DNA of 64,000 bases from Rebecca billardiae RCC1528. Its lineage: Eukaryota; Haptophyta. The stretch's first letter is position 1. Each line of letters begins with the position of its first letter. The notes under the pieces were generated by a model. That model did not search any database, was not told the DNA's origin, and saw nothing but the letters and a program-made list of their open reading frames with translations. This document shows positions 54,505-64,000 of the stretch, one piece after another. The translations under genes and the position numbers were made by a program. Location: the NCBI GenBank assembly GCA_965240325.2, contig OZ251253.1:372001-436000 (forward strand), in the 5' to 3' direction.

Positions 54505-57500
54505 CCGGACTTACTTTACACTTTACAACTTTACAGGCCCTCTCGCGCCCGCGGCCCGGCGGCGGCGCGGCGGCCGGCGGGCCAGCATGCGTCCGGTCGG
54601 ACTGGCCGGACATGTCCGGCCGGGCTCCCGGACCTACTTTACACTTTACAACTTTACACGCCGGGCTGGGTGCTGGCCTGGCTCGTGCTCGATGCCCCGT
54701 CCGGACGTGCGCTCCCGGACTTACTTTACACTTTACAACTTTACAGGCCCTCTCGCGCCCGCGGCCGCGGCGGCGCGACGGCCAGCATGCGTCCGGTCGG
54801 ACTGGCGTGACATGTCCGGCTGGGCTCCCGGACCTACTTTACACTTTACAACTTTACACGCCGGGCTGGGTGCTGGCCTGGCTCGTGCTCGATGCCCCGT
54901 CCGGACGTGCGCTCCCGGACTTACTTTACACTTTACAACTTTACAGGCCCTCTCGCGCCCGCGGCCGGCGGCGCGGCGGCCAGCACGCGTCCGGTCGGAC
55001 TGGCCGGACATGTCCGGCTGGGCTCCCGGACCTACTTTACACTTTACAACTTTACACGCCGGGCTGGGTGCTGGCCTGGCTCGTGCTCGATGCCCCGTCC
55101 GGACGTGCGCTTCCGGACTTACTTTACACTTTACAACTTTACAGGCCCTCTCGCGCCCGCGGCCGGCGGCGCGGCGGCCACGGCATGCGTCCGGTCGGAC
55201 TGGCCGGACATGTCCGGCTGGGCTCCCGGACCTACTTTACACTTTACAACTTTACACGCCGGGCTGGGTGCTGGCCTGGCTCGTGCTCGATGCCCCGTCC
55301 GGACGTGCGCTCCCGGACCTACTTTACACTTTATACAACTTTACAGGCCCTCTCGCGCCCGCGGCCGGCGGCGCGGCGGCCAGCACGCGTCCGGTCGGAC
55401 TGGCCGGACATGTCCGGCTGGGCTCCCGGACCTACTTTACACTTTACAACTTTACACGCCGGGCTGGGTGCTGGCCTGGCTCGTGCTCGATGCCCCGTCC
55501 GGACGTGCGCTCCCGGACTTACTTTACACTTTACAACTTTACAGGCCCTCTCGCGCCCGCGGCCGGCGGCGCGGCGGCCAGCACGCGTCCGGTCGGACTG
55601 GCCGGACATGTCCGGCCGGGCTCCCGGACCTACTTTACACTTTACAACTTTACACGCCGGGCTGGGTGCTGGCCTGGCTCGTGCTCGATGCCCCGTCCGG
55701 ACGTGCGCTCCCGGACTTACTTTACACTTTACAACTTTACAGGCCCTCTCGCGCCCGCGGCCGGCGGCGCGGCGGCCAGCACGCGTCCGGTCGGACTGGC
55801 CGGACATGTCCGGCCGGGCTCCCGGACCTACTTTACACTTTACAACTTTACACGCCGGGCTGGGTGCTGGCCTGGCTCATGGTCGATGCCCCGTCCGGAC
55901 GTGCGCTCCCGGACCTACTTTACACTTTACAACTTTACAGGCCCTCTCGCGCCCGCGGCCGCGGCGGCGCGACGGCCAGCATGCGTCCGGTCGGACTGGC
56001 CGGACATGTCCGGCTGGGCTCCCGGACCTACTTTACACTTTACAACTTTACACGCCGGGCTGGGTGCTGGCCTGGCTCGTGCTCGATGCCCCGTCCGGAC
56101 GTGCGCTCCCGGACTTACTTTACACTTTACAACTTTACAGGCCCTCTCGCGCCCGCGGCCGGCGGCGCGGCGGCCAGCACGCGTCCGGTCGGACTGGCCG
56201 GACGTATCCGGCTGGGCTCCCGGACCTACTTTACACTTTACAACTTTACACGCCGGGCTGGGTGCTGGCCTGGCTCGTGCTCGATGCCCCGTCCGGACGT
56301 GCGCTTCCGGACTTACTTTACACTTTACAACTTTACAGGCCCTCTCGCGCCCGCGGCCGGCGGCGCGGCGGCCACGGCATGCGTCCGGTCGGACTGGCCG
56401 GACATGTCCGGCTGGGCTCCCGGACCTACTTTACACTTTACAACTTTACACGCCGGGCTGGGTGCTGGCCTGGCTCGTGCTCGATGCCCCGTCCGGACGT
56501 GCGCTCCCGGACCTACTTTACACTTTATACAACTTTACAGGCCCTCTCGCGCCCGCGGCCGGCGGCGCGGCGGCCAGCATGCGTCCGGTCGGACTGGCCG
56601 GACATGTGAATGTCCGGCTGGGCTCCCGGACCTACTTTACACTTTACAACTTTACACGCCGGGCTGGGTGCTGGCCTGGCTCGTGCTCGATGCCCCGTCC
56701 GGACGTGCGCTCCCGGACCTACTTTACACTTTATACAACTTTACAGGCCCTCTCGCGCCCGCGGCCGGCCGGCCGGCGGCGCGGCGGCCAGCATGCGTCC
56801 GGTCGGACTGGCCGGACATGTCCGGCTGGGCTCCCGGATGACCTACTTTACACTTTACAACTTTACACGCCGGGCTGGGTGCTGGCCTGGCTCGTGCTCG
56901 ATGCCCCGTCCGGACGTGCGCTCCCGGACTTACTTTACACTTTACAACTTTACAGGCCCTCTCGCGCCCGCGGCCGGCGGCGCGGCTGGCCAGCACGCGT
57001 CCGGTCGGACTGGCCGGACATGTCCGGCTGGGCTCCCGGACCTACTTTACACTTTACAACTTTACACGCCGGGCTGGGTGCTGGCCTGGCTCGTGCTCGA
57101 TGCCCCGTCCGGATCTGCGCTCCCGGACCTACTTTACACTTTACAACTTTACAGGCCCTCTCGCCCCCGCGGCCGGCGGCGCGGCGGCCAGCATGCGTCC
57201 GGTCGGACTGGCCGGACATGTCCGGCTGGGCTCCCGGACCTACTTTACACTTTACAACTTTACACGCCGCGGGCTGGGTGCTGGCCTGGCTCATGGTCGA
57301 TGCCCCGTCCGGACGTGCGCTCCCGGACTTACTTTACACTTTACAACTTTACAGGCCCTCTCGCGCCCGCGGCCGGCGGCGCGGCGGCCAGCATGCGTCC
57401 GGTCGGACTGGCCGGACATGTCCGGCTGGGCTCCCGGACCTACTTTACACTTTACAACTTTACACGCCGGGCTGGGTGCTGGCCTGGCTCGTGCTCGATG

Positions 57501-57695
57501 CCCCGTCCGGACGTGCGCTCCCGGACTTACTTTACACTTTACAACTTTACAGGCCCTCTCGCGCCCGCGGCCGGCGGCGCGGCGGCCAGCATGCGTCCGG
57601 TCGGACTGGCCGGACATGTCCGGCTGGGCTCCCGGACCTACTTTACACTTTACAACTTTACACGCCGGGCTGGGTGCTGGCCTGGCTCATGGTCG
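54505..57695 (+). repeat. Satellite array, ~16 copies of a ~199-bp unit
   Basis: The landmark GATGCCCCGTCCGG starts at 54691, 54891, 55089, 55289, 55489, 55687, 55885, 56085, 56283, 56483, 56689, 56900, 57099, 57299 and 57497. Spacing is mostly 198-200, with 206 and 211 where small insertions occur. Each unit has two TACTTTACACTTTACAACTT blocks (followed by TACAGGCCC or TACACGCCG), the CCGGTCGGACTGGCCGGACA segment and, in most units, the 16-bp palindrome GCCGGACATGTCCGGC. Copies are very similar. All three plus-strand frames stay open for hundreds of codons because the A/T block lacks forward stops, so the long ORFs here are artefacts of the repeat. Confidence 0.97.
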
Positions 57696-57780
57696 CGCCA
57701 GCCAGATCAGTCGCGCGCGCGCGGCGGCACTGCGCGCGCGCGGGGCGCGCGTGCCTTTCCTAGAAACTTCCGCAGAGCCG

Positions 57781-57917
57781 CGAGAAGGTTACACTTTACA
57801 TAGTGACAGGGCTGGACCAGGCTTACTAGTTACACATAGGAGACCACGACGTTACATATAGGAGGCATAGGCTACATTTCTACTATACGGCTTTTCTGGG
57901 GGGTGTAACCTTCTCGT
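57781..57917. repeat. Right inverted-repeat copy and nested direct copy
   Basis: 57904-57917 reads TGTAACCTTCTCGT, the exact inverse of 51190-51203. 57781-57793 reads CGAGAAGGTTACA, followed by CTTTACA of the satellite type. The two face each other 110 bp apart and could form a stem. Confidence 0.8.
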
Positions 57918-58569
57918 GACAGGACCACCACCAGCAGGCCCGGATGACGACTCCGCCGACGATATATATATGATGACGATGATGATGATCGCGTCATCAC
58001 GAGCGCGGGCCTGCCGGCGCCGGCCTGCGCGAGTGCCGCGGGATGACGACGACGGAGAATATATTCGCAGCGCGCTGCTGACGATCCGCCGGCGGTCGGC
58101 GCCGCTGCTAATGGATGGCACGCCCGCAGACGCAGTACCGGCAAGAGTACCGACGGTGCGGACGGTCTGAGCGCACCCGCCTGCGCCGCCGTGACGACAC
58201 GACTGCAGGCTTGTGATGCGGTTATGACGGGAGGCTTATTCTATTCGATCATGCGCATCATAATCAGCATCAGCAGGCATCATCAGCCTGCTGCGCACTG
58301 TGCTGAGCTGCGCTGACGACGCGATCATCTCGGCCGCCCGAGGCGCCCACCTCACCCGCCCGAACCCACCCCACCCCAGCCCTCACACCTCACCCCCACG
58401 CACGTCACGGCAGCGCATTGGCCGCGGCGCAGGCCACGCCCTCGAAGCCGCCGCTGGCCCCACCGAGCGCCGCGGGTGCCGACGGCGGCGGCGCCGGTGT
58501 CGCGGACGGCGGCGGCGGCGGCTGCGCGGGCGCTCCTGCTGCGGCGCGGCGCGGCAGGCGCAGCGCCTA
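57918..58569. other. Spacer before the histidine phosphatase 3' end
   Basis: 652 bp. Simple GATGATGATGATC and CATCAT stretches near 57960-58000 and 58250-58290, then GC-rich sequence. No gene recognised; includes the phosphatase 3' UTR. Confidence 0.45.
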
Positions 58570-59496
58570 CTACATGGCTGCGGTGGCGGCCCTCTCCTCG
58601 TGCTCCTCGTCCCTGCCGCCGACGACCTCGCCCGCCGCGCCGTCGGGCGGCGCCGCCTCCGCCCTCGCGCGCGCCGCCTCGAGCTGCGCCTCCACCTCCG
58701 CCGCCTCCGTCTCGAGCAGCCGGACCGAGTCCTGGTTGATAAAATACCCACATGCCTCCTTTGTATTAGTCGAGAGGATGCGCTCCATGTGCTCCTGGCC
58801 GAGCTCGCGCTCGATGGCGATGCGCAGCGCGATGGACGGGAGGTAGATCGCGTGCCCGAACACGCAGAGCGTCAGCCGCGGCGGCGCCGACAGCCGCGGC
58901 ACCGGCTCGCCGTAGTGGCCGCACCGGCTGGCGGCGGCGTGCAGCTCGTGGACCGCGCGCTCTGCGTAGTTGTCGAGGTACCGGAGCATGTGCTCGGCGG
59001 CGCGGTACTCTTTGAGCGGCGCGTAGCCGAGCTGGGCGAAGCACATCGAGCCCGCCGGCTGCAGCGTCCCGCCGTACAGGCAGTCCGGCTTGACGACCGT
59101 GAAGTGGTAGTTCTCGCACGTGATGCCCGACTCGGTGAGGGCGAGCCGCGCGGTCTCGACGCAGCGCGGCGCGCCCGAGGAGACGACGACGGGCGCGAAC
59201 GGGCCGAGCGTGCGCATGTACACGCTGGCCGCGCGCGCCTGCGCGCGCCCCTTCTCCGTGAGCGTGCGCTCGAAGTCGTTCGGGTTCTTGTTCGTGTTGC
59301 CGTGCCGGACGAGCGCGACGTTGAAGCCGTCGAGCGCGCGCTTGCGCACGGCGGCCGAGGTGGAGAGCGGCGCGGCGGCGCGGAGGAGGAGCGTGCGGCC
59401 GAGCGGCGAGTCGGCGCGGCGGCACGGCCGCACGGCGGCGCCGGCCTGCTGGCGCAGGCCGCCCAGCAGGCCCGCGCCCGCCCCGGCGGCCACCAT
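58570..59496 (-). CDS. Histidine phosphatase superfamily protein, likely mitochondrial
   Basis: Single exon, 308 residues, ATG 59496. The leader (GRTLLLRAAAPLSTSAAVRK) is Arg/Ser/Ala-rich and lacks acids, like a mitochondrial presequence. Catalytic R64-H65-G66 lies in FNVALVRHGNTNKN; the pocket Arg is in VVVSSGAPRCVETARLAL (R111); the second catalytic His is H215 in LTLCVFGHAIYLPSIAL. The spacing fits branch 1 (phosphoglycerate mutase-like/SixA/PGAM5-like) enzymes, acting on phospho-sugars or phospho-proteins. The substrate cannot be read from the sequence. The C-terminus ends in an acidic helical tail (LETEAAEVEAQLEAARARAE). Divergent from HYDIN by 175 bp. Confidence 0.85.
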   Translation of the reverse strand: MVAAGAGAGLLGGLRQQAGAAVRPCRRADSPLGRTLLLRAAAPLSTSAAVRKRALDGFNVALVRHGNTNKNPNDFERTLTEKGRAQARAASVYMRTLGPFAPVVVSSGAPRCVETARLALTESGITCENYHFTVVKPDCLYGGTLQPAGSMCFAQLGYAPLKEYRAAEHMLRYLDNYAERAVHELHAAASRCGHYGEPVPRLSAPPRLTLCVFGHAIYLPSIALRIAIERELGQEHMERILSTNTKEACGYFINQDSVRLLETEAAEVEAQLEAARARAEAAPPDGAAGEVVGGRDEEHEERAATAAM

Positions 59497-59671
59497 CGCA
59501 GCCAGCCCCAACCCCGCGCAACGCGTCGCGGGGCTCGTCGAGACGCGCAGAGGGAGGCTGCCGCAGCGGTTGGGGCTCGGTGAGTCCGGGAGGGGGAGCG
59601 CGCTCCCGGACTGCCGTTATTCATCGGTTTTGAGAGCAGCGAGCGCCGCGCGCAGGCTGGCAGGTGCCAGG
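59497..59671. promoter_or_regulatory. Bidirectional promoter region, histidine phosphatase / HYDIN
   Basis: 175 bp between divergent ATGs, with an imperfect inverted GGGAGCGCGCTCCC at 59590-59603 (perfect 14-bp palindrome) near its centre. A regulatory role of the palindrome is only a possibility. Confidence 0.5.
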
Positions 59672-62600
59672 ATGTCGTCTGGTGGCGCACCGCGCTCGCC
59701 CGCGGGCGGCGGCGAGTACGCGCTGCGTGGCGCGGACACGGGCGGCGCGACGCGCACGCTGCCGCCACACCTCAAGTACGCCAAGCTCATCGAGGACGCG
59801 CCCGAGGAGGGCAAGGTGCGCGCCGCGCGCCACCGCGGCCGCGCGCGCGCGGCAGGCGGCCATGGCCGCCCAAACTGCCGGAGCGCGCGAGCGCGCCGCG
59901 CGCGCGGAGGGGTGGGGGTGGCGAGCGTCGCCCGCCCGCGCGGGAGCCGGCTCGACGGCGTGCCCCCGCGCGCGCGGCCGGGTCGAGCCGCGCGCCGCCG
60001 CCGCCGACCGCTGCTCACGCTGCCGTGCGCCGCCCGCGCCGCGCGCCGCGTTTTTTTTTTCTCGCGCGCGCACGTCCACCCGGCTGCCGCGCGCCGCGCC
60101 CACCGCCCGCGCGTGGCGCAGAAGACGCCGGGGCAGCTGGTCGCGGAGCTGCGCGGCGAGTTCCAGCTGCCGCTCGCGCTGCTCCGCCCCAAGATCACCG
60201 AGCTCCTCAACATCGGCGAGTTCACGCACCAGACCGCTTCGATCGTGCCGCTCGACGAGCCGATTTTTCAGCCGTCGCCGCCGGCGATTATGTTCGATTC
60301 GTTCGAGCCGCTCGCGGTGTACACGGTGCAGCTGCGGCTGCGGAACAACGACGCGGTGGCGCGGCGGGTGAAGGTGATCCCGCCCAACTCCTCCGTCTTC
60401 GCCGTCGCGCGCGAGCAGACCAAGGCCGCCAACACGAAGGTTGCCCCTGGTGCGCGCCGCGCCGCGCCGCGCCGCGGCCGCGCGCGCGCGAGGCGTCGCG
60501 CGCCGCCGAGCCAGCGCACGCCTCGGCGCGGCGGCGGCGTCGCGCGCGCTCACGCCGTGCGCGTGCCCCTCCTCCCCGCCCTCCCTCGCCACGCTCCCCA
60601 ACCCCGCCCAGGCATGGACGTCACCTTCACCGTCTCGTTCGCGCCGCGCGACCCTGTTGACTACGCGTGTGATCTAACCGTCGTGACGGAGCGAGAGAAA
60701 TTTGTGCTGCCGATGCGCGCGCGCGGCCCGCGCGCGCTGTTCGACTTCCCGGACGTGATCACGTTCGGCACGCACCCGGTGAAGGCGAGCGCGAGCGAGG
60801 CGGTGCTCGTGCGCAACTCGGGCGGCCGCGCCTCGCGCGTCACCCTCAGCGTGCCGCCGCCGTTTGCCGTGGCGCCGTCGCACGCGCTGCTGGGCGTCGA
60901 CGAAGCAATTCAGTTCGAGTTTTCGTACGCGCCGCAGCTCGTGGGGCCGGTGCGGCGCGAGGTGCGCATCGCGTACGAGACGGGCGAGGAGTGCTTCGCG
61001 CTGCTCGAGGGCGCGGCCACCGACATCGACGTCCGCCTCGAGACCTCCGCCGTGCACTGCGCGCCCACCTACATCACCCTCGCCTCCCAGCGCACGATGC
61101 GCGTGCTCAACCGCGCGCCCACGCCCGTCTCGTTCCGGTGGAAGCGGTACGGCGACGACGGCGCCGAGCGCGACGAGAAGCTGGAGCGGCTGCTGCACGT
61201 GGCGACGCTCGAGGACGCGGCGGGCGGCGGCGACGCGGGCTCCGCCGCGCTCGCCTCGGGCGCGCTCCCTCCGGAGCTCTTCGCGTCGGCCGAGCTCTCC
61301 CGAGAGGGCCTCCGGGAGTTGCGCCAGCAGATCGACGAGGACCCTCTGCTGTACGCGGACCCGGTGTTCTCGATCGAGCCGGCGGCGGGGGTGATCCAGC
61401 CGGGGATGCACGCGGAGGTGACCGTCTCCTTCGCCCCCGACGCCGCGGGCGACTGGCGCTCCGTCGCCTACCTCGACGTGACCGGCCGCGAGGCGCGACT
61501 TCCGCTCGAGCTCACGGGGACAGGCCTCGGCCCGCGCGCGGAGTTTCTTTTCGACTCTCTCGACGTGGGCGACGTGTTCGTCAACTCGATCCACCGGTAC
61601 GAGCTTGAGCTGGAGAACGTGGGCAACATCCCCACGCGCTTCTCCGTCGAGGACTCCGCCTCGCGCCTCGCCGACAAGTTCGCGTTCACGCCGCGCGAGG
61701 CTGAGCTCGCGGTCGGTGCGTCGGTTCTCATCGACGTCAAGTTCACCTCGGAGTTGATGGGCGAGTTCCACGAGAAGTTCAACTTCGTGCTGGCGGGGCA
61801 GCCGGAGCGGCTGCCCGTCGTGGTGAAGGGGCGCGTGATCGGGCCCACCTTCGCGCTCGAGCCCGCGGCGGGCATCCAGTTCGGTCCCGTGTCCTTTGGC
61901 CTGCCGGTCGCGCGGCAGCTCACCATGCACAACACGTCCGAGATTCCGATGCGCTACGCGCTGCGCGTGCCGGGCGACGGTGCGCGCGGCGCGCGCGCGC
62001 GCGCGCACTGGGCACGCGCCGCCCCCTCGCCCCCCGGCCCTCGGCTCCCGCGCCTCTCACCACGCGCCGCGCCGCGCCGCCCCCTCGCTTGGTGCGCGCC
62101 GCGCGCGCCGCGCCCCGGCCGCAGGCGAATTTCTGGACCGCGAATTCGACATTGTGCCCGCGGCCGGAGTCCTGCTGCCCAACTCGCAGGTGCCGATCCG
62201 GCTCGAGCTGTGCTCCCGGAGCGCGGACCGGCGGTACGACACCTCGCTCGTCGTCGACGTCGACGCCGTCGGCACCGACCTCCTCAGCCTCCCGCTCAGC
62301 GCGCAGTGCGTCGTCCCCAAGCTGAGCGCCTCGGGCGAGCGGCTGCAGTTTGGAGAGTGCTTCATACGGTACCCGTATACGCAGGCGTTCACGCTGCGCA
62401 ACGGCACGGCGCTGCAGGCCAACTTTGAGACCGTCGAGCTCGAGGCGGCGTCGAGCACGATCGCCCTCGTGCAGATCCGCCCGGACCGGGGGCTGCTCGG
62501 TACGCGCCGCCGTTGTGGAGCGCTCGGCGCCCCAACCCCGGAGGCGCGGCGGCGCGCGAGCGAGCTGCATGCCGCGCGCCGCGCGCCGCCGTGCCGCGGC

Positions 62601-63386
62601 GGCTGCGGACGGGGCGGCGGGCGTGGCCCTCACCGCGGTAGCGAGCACGCGCGCGCGCACGCCTCACCCGCCGCGCGCCCGCCCCGCCCCCTCCGCGCCC
62701 CTCCCCTCTGCCCCCCCGCTGCGCAGAGCCCGAGCAAGAGCTCACCGTCTCCGTCACGTTTACACCGCAGCGGCTCGGCCGGCTAGAGCTGCCGCTGCGC
62801 ATGCGCGTGGTGGGCACGGAGGGGCCGCCGGCGGTGTCGGTGCTGCTGGTGGCCGAGTCGGTGGGCCCGACGATCGAGCTCTCCACGCACTCGCTCGAGT
62901 TCGGCAAGACGCCCGTGCTGCAGGAGCGCTCGCAGCCGCTCGTCGTGACCAACACCTCGCTTATCCCGGCGCACCTCACGACCGCCGTGCGCAAACCCAA
63001 CTCGAACTTCAGGGTGGAGCCGACGACCGCGACGCTCGCGCCGGGCGCGGCCTTCACCTTCTCGGTCTCGGCGAACCTCGACGAGACGATCCGCTTCGCC
63101 GACGAGCTGTACGTCGGCGTCGCCGACTCGGACGAGCGCATGGTCAAGCTCTCCGCCTCCGGGACCGGCTCGACGATTTGGTGCGCGGACTCGCTCGAGC
63201 GCGTCGAGTTTGGGCCGTCGCTCACGGCCGCGGTGCTGATGCGCGAGCTCGTGCTGGAGAACAAGGGGCGGAAGCCGATGACGCTCACCTTCACCAACGT
63301 GACCGCGCGCGAGCTCGCCGAGCGCGCCAAGGCGTCGTCGCGCAAGCAGCGCCTCACCGGCGGCGGCGCGGGCGGCGGCGGCGCGG

Positions 63387-63429
<43 letters not shown>

Positions 63430-64000
63430 GGCGGACAAGGCCGCCGCCGCCGCCGCCGCGTCCGGGCTCACCACGACGGGCTTCGAGTGCTTCCGCGTCG
63501 TGCCGGAGCAGCTCACGATCGAGGCCAAGTCCGACGCGGTCATCTCCGTGCGCGGCCTCTCGACGACGCGCGTCGGCGCCATCGAGGAGGTGATGGCCTG
63601 CACGGCTAAGGGCCCGAGTGGCAAGGAGCGCTCGCTCTTCGACATCACCGTCGCCGCGACGTTCGCGCACCCGCTCGTGCGGCCCGAGCCCGCCGAGCTG
63701 CGCTTCGAGTACCTCTGGGCCGCGGACACGCCGCTCTCCTCCTCCACGCAGCCGCTGTCCCTCACTAACGTCTCCGAGCTGCCGCTCACGCTGTTGCTCA
63801 AGGCGCGGCCGCCGTTTGCGTGCGACCGCTCCGAGGTGCACCTGCCCGCGGGCGAGACGGCGACGGTGTCGGTGACGTGGGACCCGGGCTTCCGCGGCGA
63901 CCGGCAGTGCGAGCTCACCGACGCGAAGCTCGCCATCGCCTACCGCGAGCACCCGCAGCGGGACTCGGTCCGCCTCGTCGGCGACGCGCAGTTCCCGAAC
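59672..64000 (+). CDS. HYDIN: HYDIN-like axonemal central-pair protein, 5' part
   Basis: Five exons to the window edge: 59672-59815, 60122-60449, 60612-61979, 62125-62499 and 62728-64000 (open), about 1162 residues so far; full HYDIN proteins reach ~5000. HYDIN is a giant ASH/MSP-domain protein of the ciliary central-pair projection. Repeated ASH units are visible: PPAIMFDSFEPLAVYTVQLR, LRNNDAVARRVKVIPPNSSV, APGMDVTFTVSFAPRD, FEFSYAPQLVGPVRREVRIA, IQPGMHAEVTVSFAPDAAGD, LDVGDVFVNSIHRYELELEN, TLAPGAAFTFSVSANLDETI. The second donor is placed at 60450 because it restores KVAPGMDVTFTV. A polyglycine/alanine loop sits near residue 930. Intron 1 is stop-free and 306 nt (3n). Confidence 0.9.

Noticed and set aside
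54505-57695. CRISPR-like regularly spaced repeats
   Set aside because: The whole ~199-bp unit is repeated with no unique spacers, and the genome is clearly eukaryotic.
54264-57803. Overlapping plus-strand ORFs up to 1058 codons with LTLHFTTLQ-type repeats
   Set aside because: They come from satellite DNA with no forward stop in any frame; insertions of non-multiple-of-three length and three equally open frames argue against coding.
59120-59671. Upstream in-frame extension of HYDIN
   Set aside because: It runs antisense through the histidine phosphatase; the first ATG outside that gene is 59672.
60440-60449. HYDIN intron 2 donor at 60440 (AAG/GTTGCC)
   Set aside because: It would put exon 3 out of frame; the donor at 60450 (GTGCGCGC) restores phase and the KVAPGMDVTF motif.

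Overview
The window is nuclear DNA from a GC-rich (roughly 70% GC) flagellated protist. Genes are compact and contain GT-AG introns, there are no operons, and several proteins begin with plastid-, mitochondrion- or secretion-type leaders. A HYDIN-like axonemal gene implies motile flagella with a central pair. Double-AP2 regulators, a pyruvyltransferase and stroma-type leaders fit an alga with a complex red plastid, such as a haptophyte or pelagophyte. That placement is inference from gene content, not a sequence match.

Layout. 0.4-9.4 kb: a plastid-type Tudor-knot/DUF3598-like protein (+), a membrane-anchored START lipid-transfer protein (-), and a divergent pair of an NTF2-like plastid protein (-) and an OGFOD2-type 2-oxoglutarate oxygenase (+). 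10.1-24.6 kb: a minus-strand tandem array of six double-AP2 genes (A1-A6). Two members (A1, A4) are broken and a seventh survives only as a 5' relic. A signal-peptide-bearing polysaccharide pyruvyltransferase (+) sits between A2 and that relic. 24.9-26.4 kb: a tandemly duplicated methyltransferase-fold protein (-). 26.7-32.9 kb: RRP12, ribosome biogenesis, 7 exons (-). 33.1-36.3 kb: a SEC14/CRAL-TRIO protein and a PLAC8 protein (+). 37.0-40.1 kb: a multipass membrane protein (-) divergent from a FAD oxidoreductase (+). 43.3-49.7 kb: importin-5, 11 exons (-), divergent from a short basic protein (+). 51.2-57.9 kb: a gene-poor block with an AT-rich island, inverted satellite copies, a ~165-bp repeat and a ~3.2-kb array of ~199-bp repeats, bracketed by a 14-bp inverted repeat. 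58.6-64 kb: a histidine phosphatase (-) divergent from HYDIN (+), which runs off the right edge.

I built the gene models by hand by joining reading frames at GT-AG sites. Phase is kept at every intact junction. Most donors read GTGCG and most acceptors end GCAG. Nearly all genes are housekeeping or family-level recognisable. The unexplained material is mainly: (i) a 16-bp palindrome found in the same codon register inside three unrelated genes, with a 15-bp relative in a fourth; (ii) the satellite/AT-rich block; (iii) the AP2 array, with decay, an intruding gene and apparent gene conversion; (iv) minisatellite and telomere-like repeats inside introns. I recognised no rRNA, tRNA or CRISPR array.
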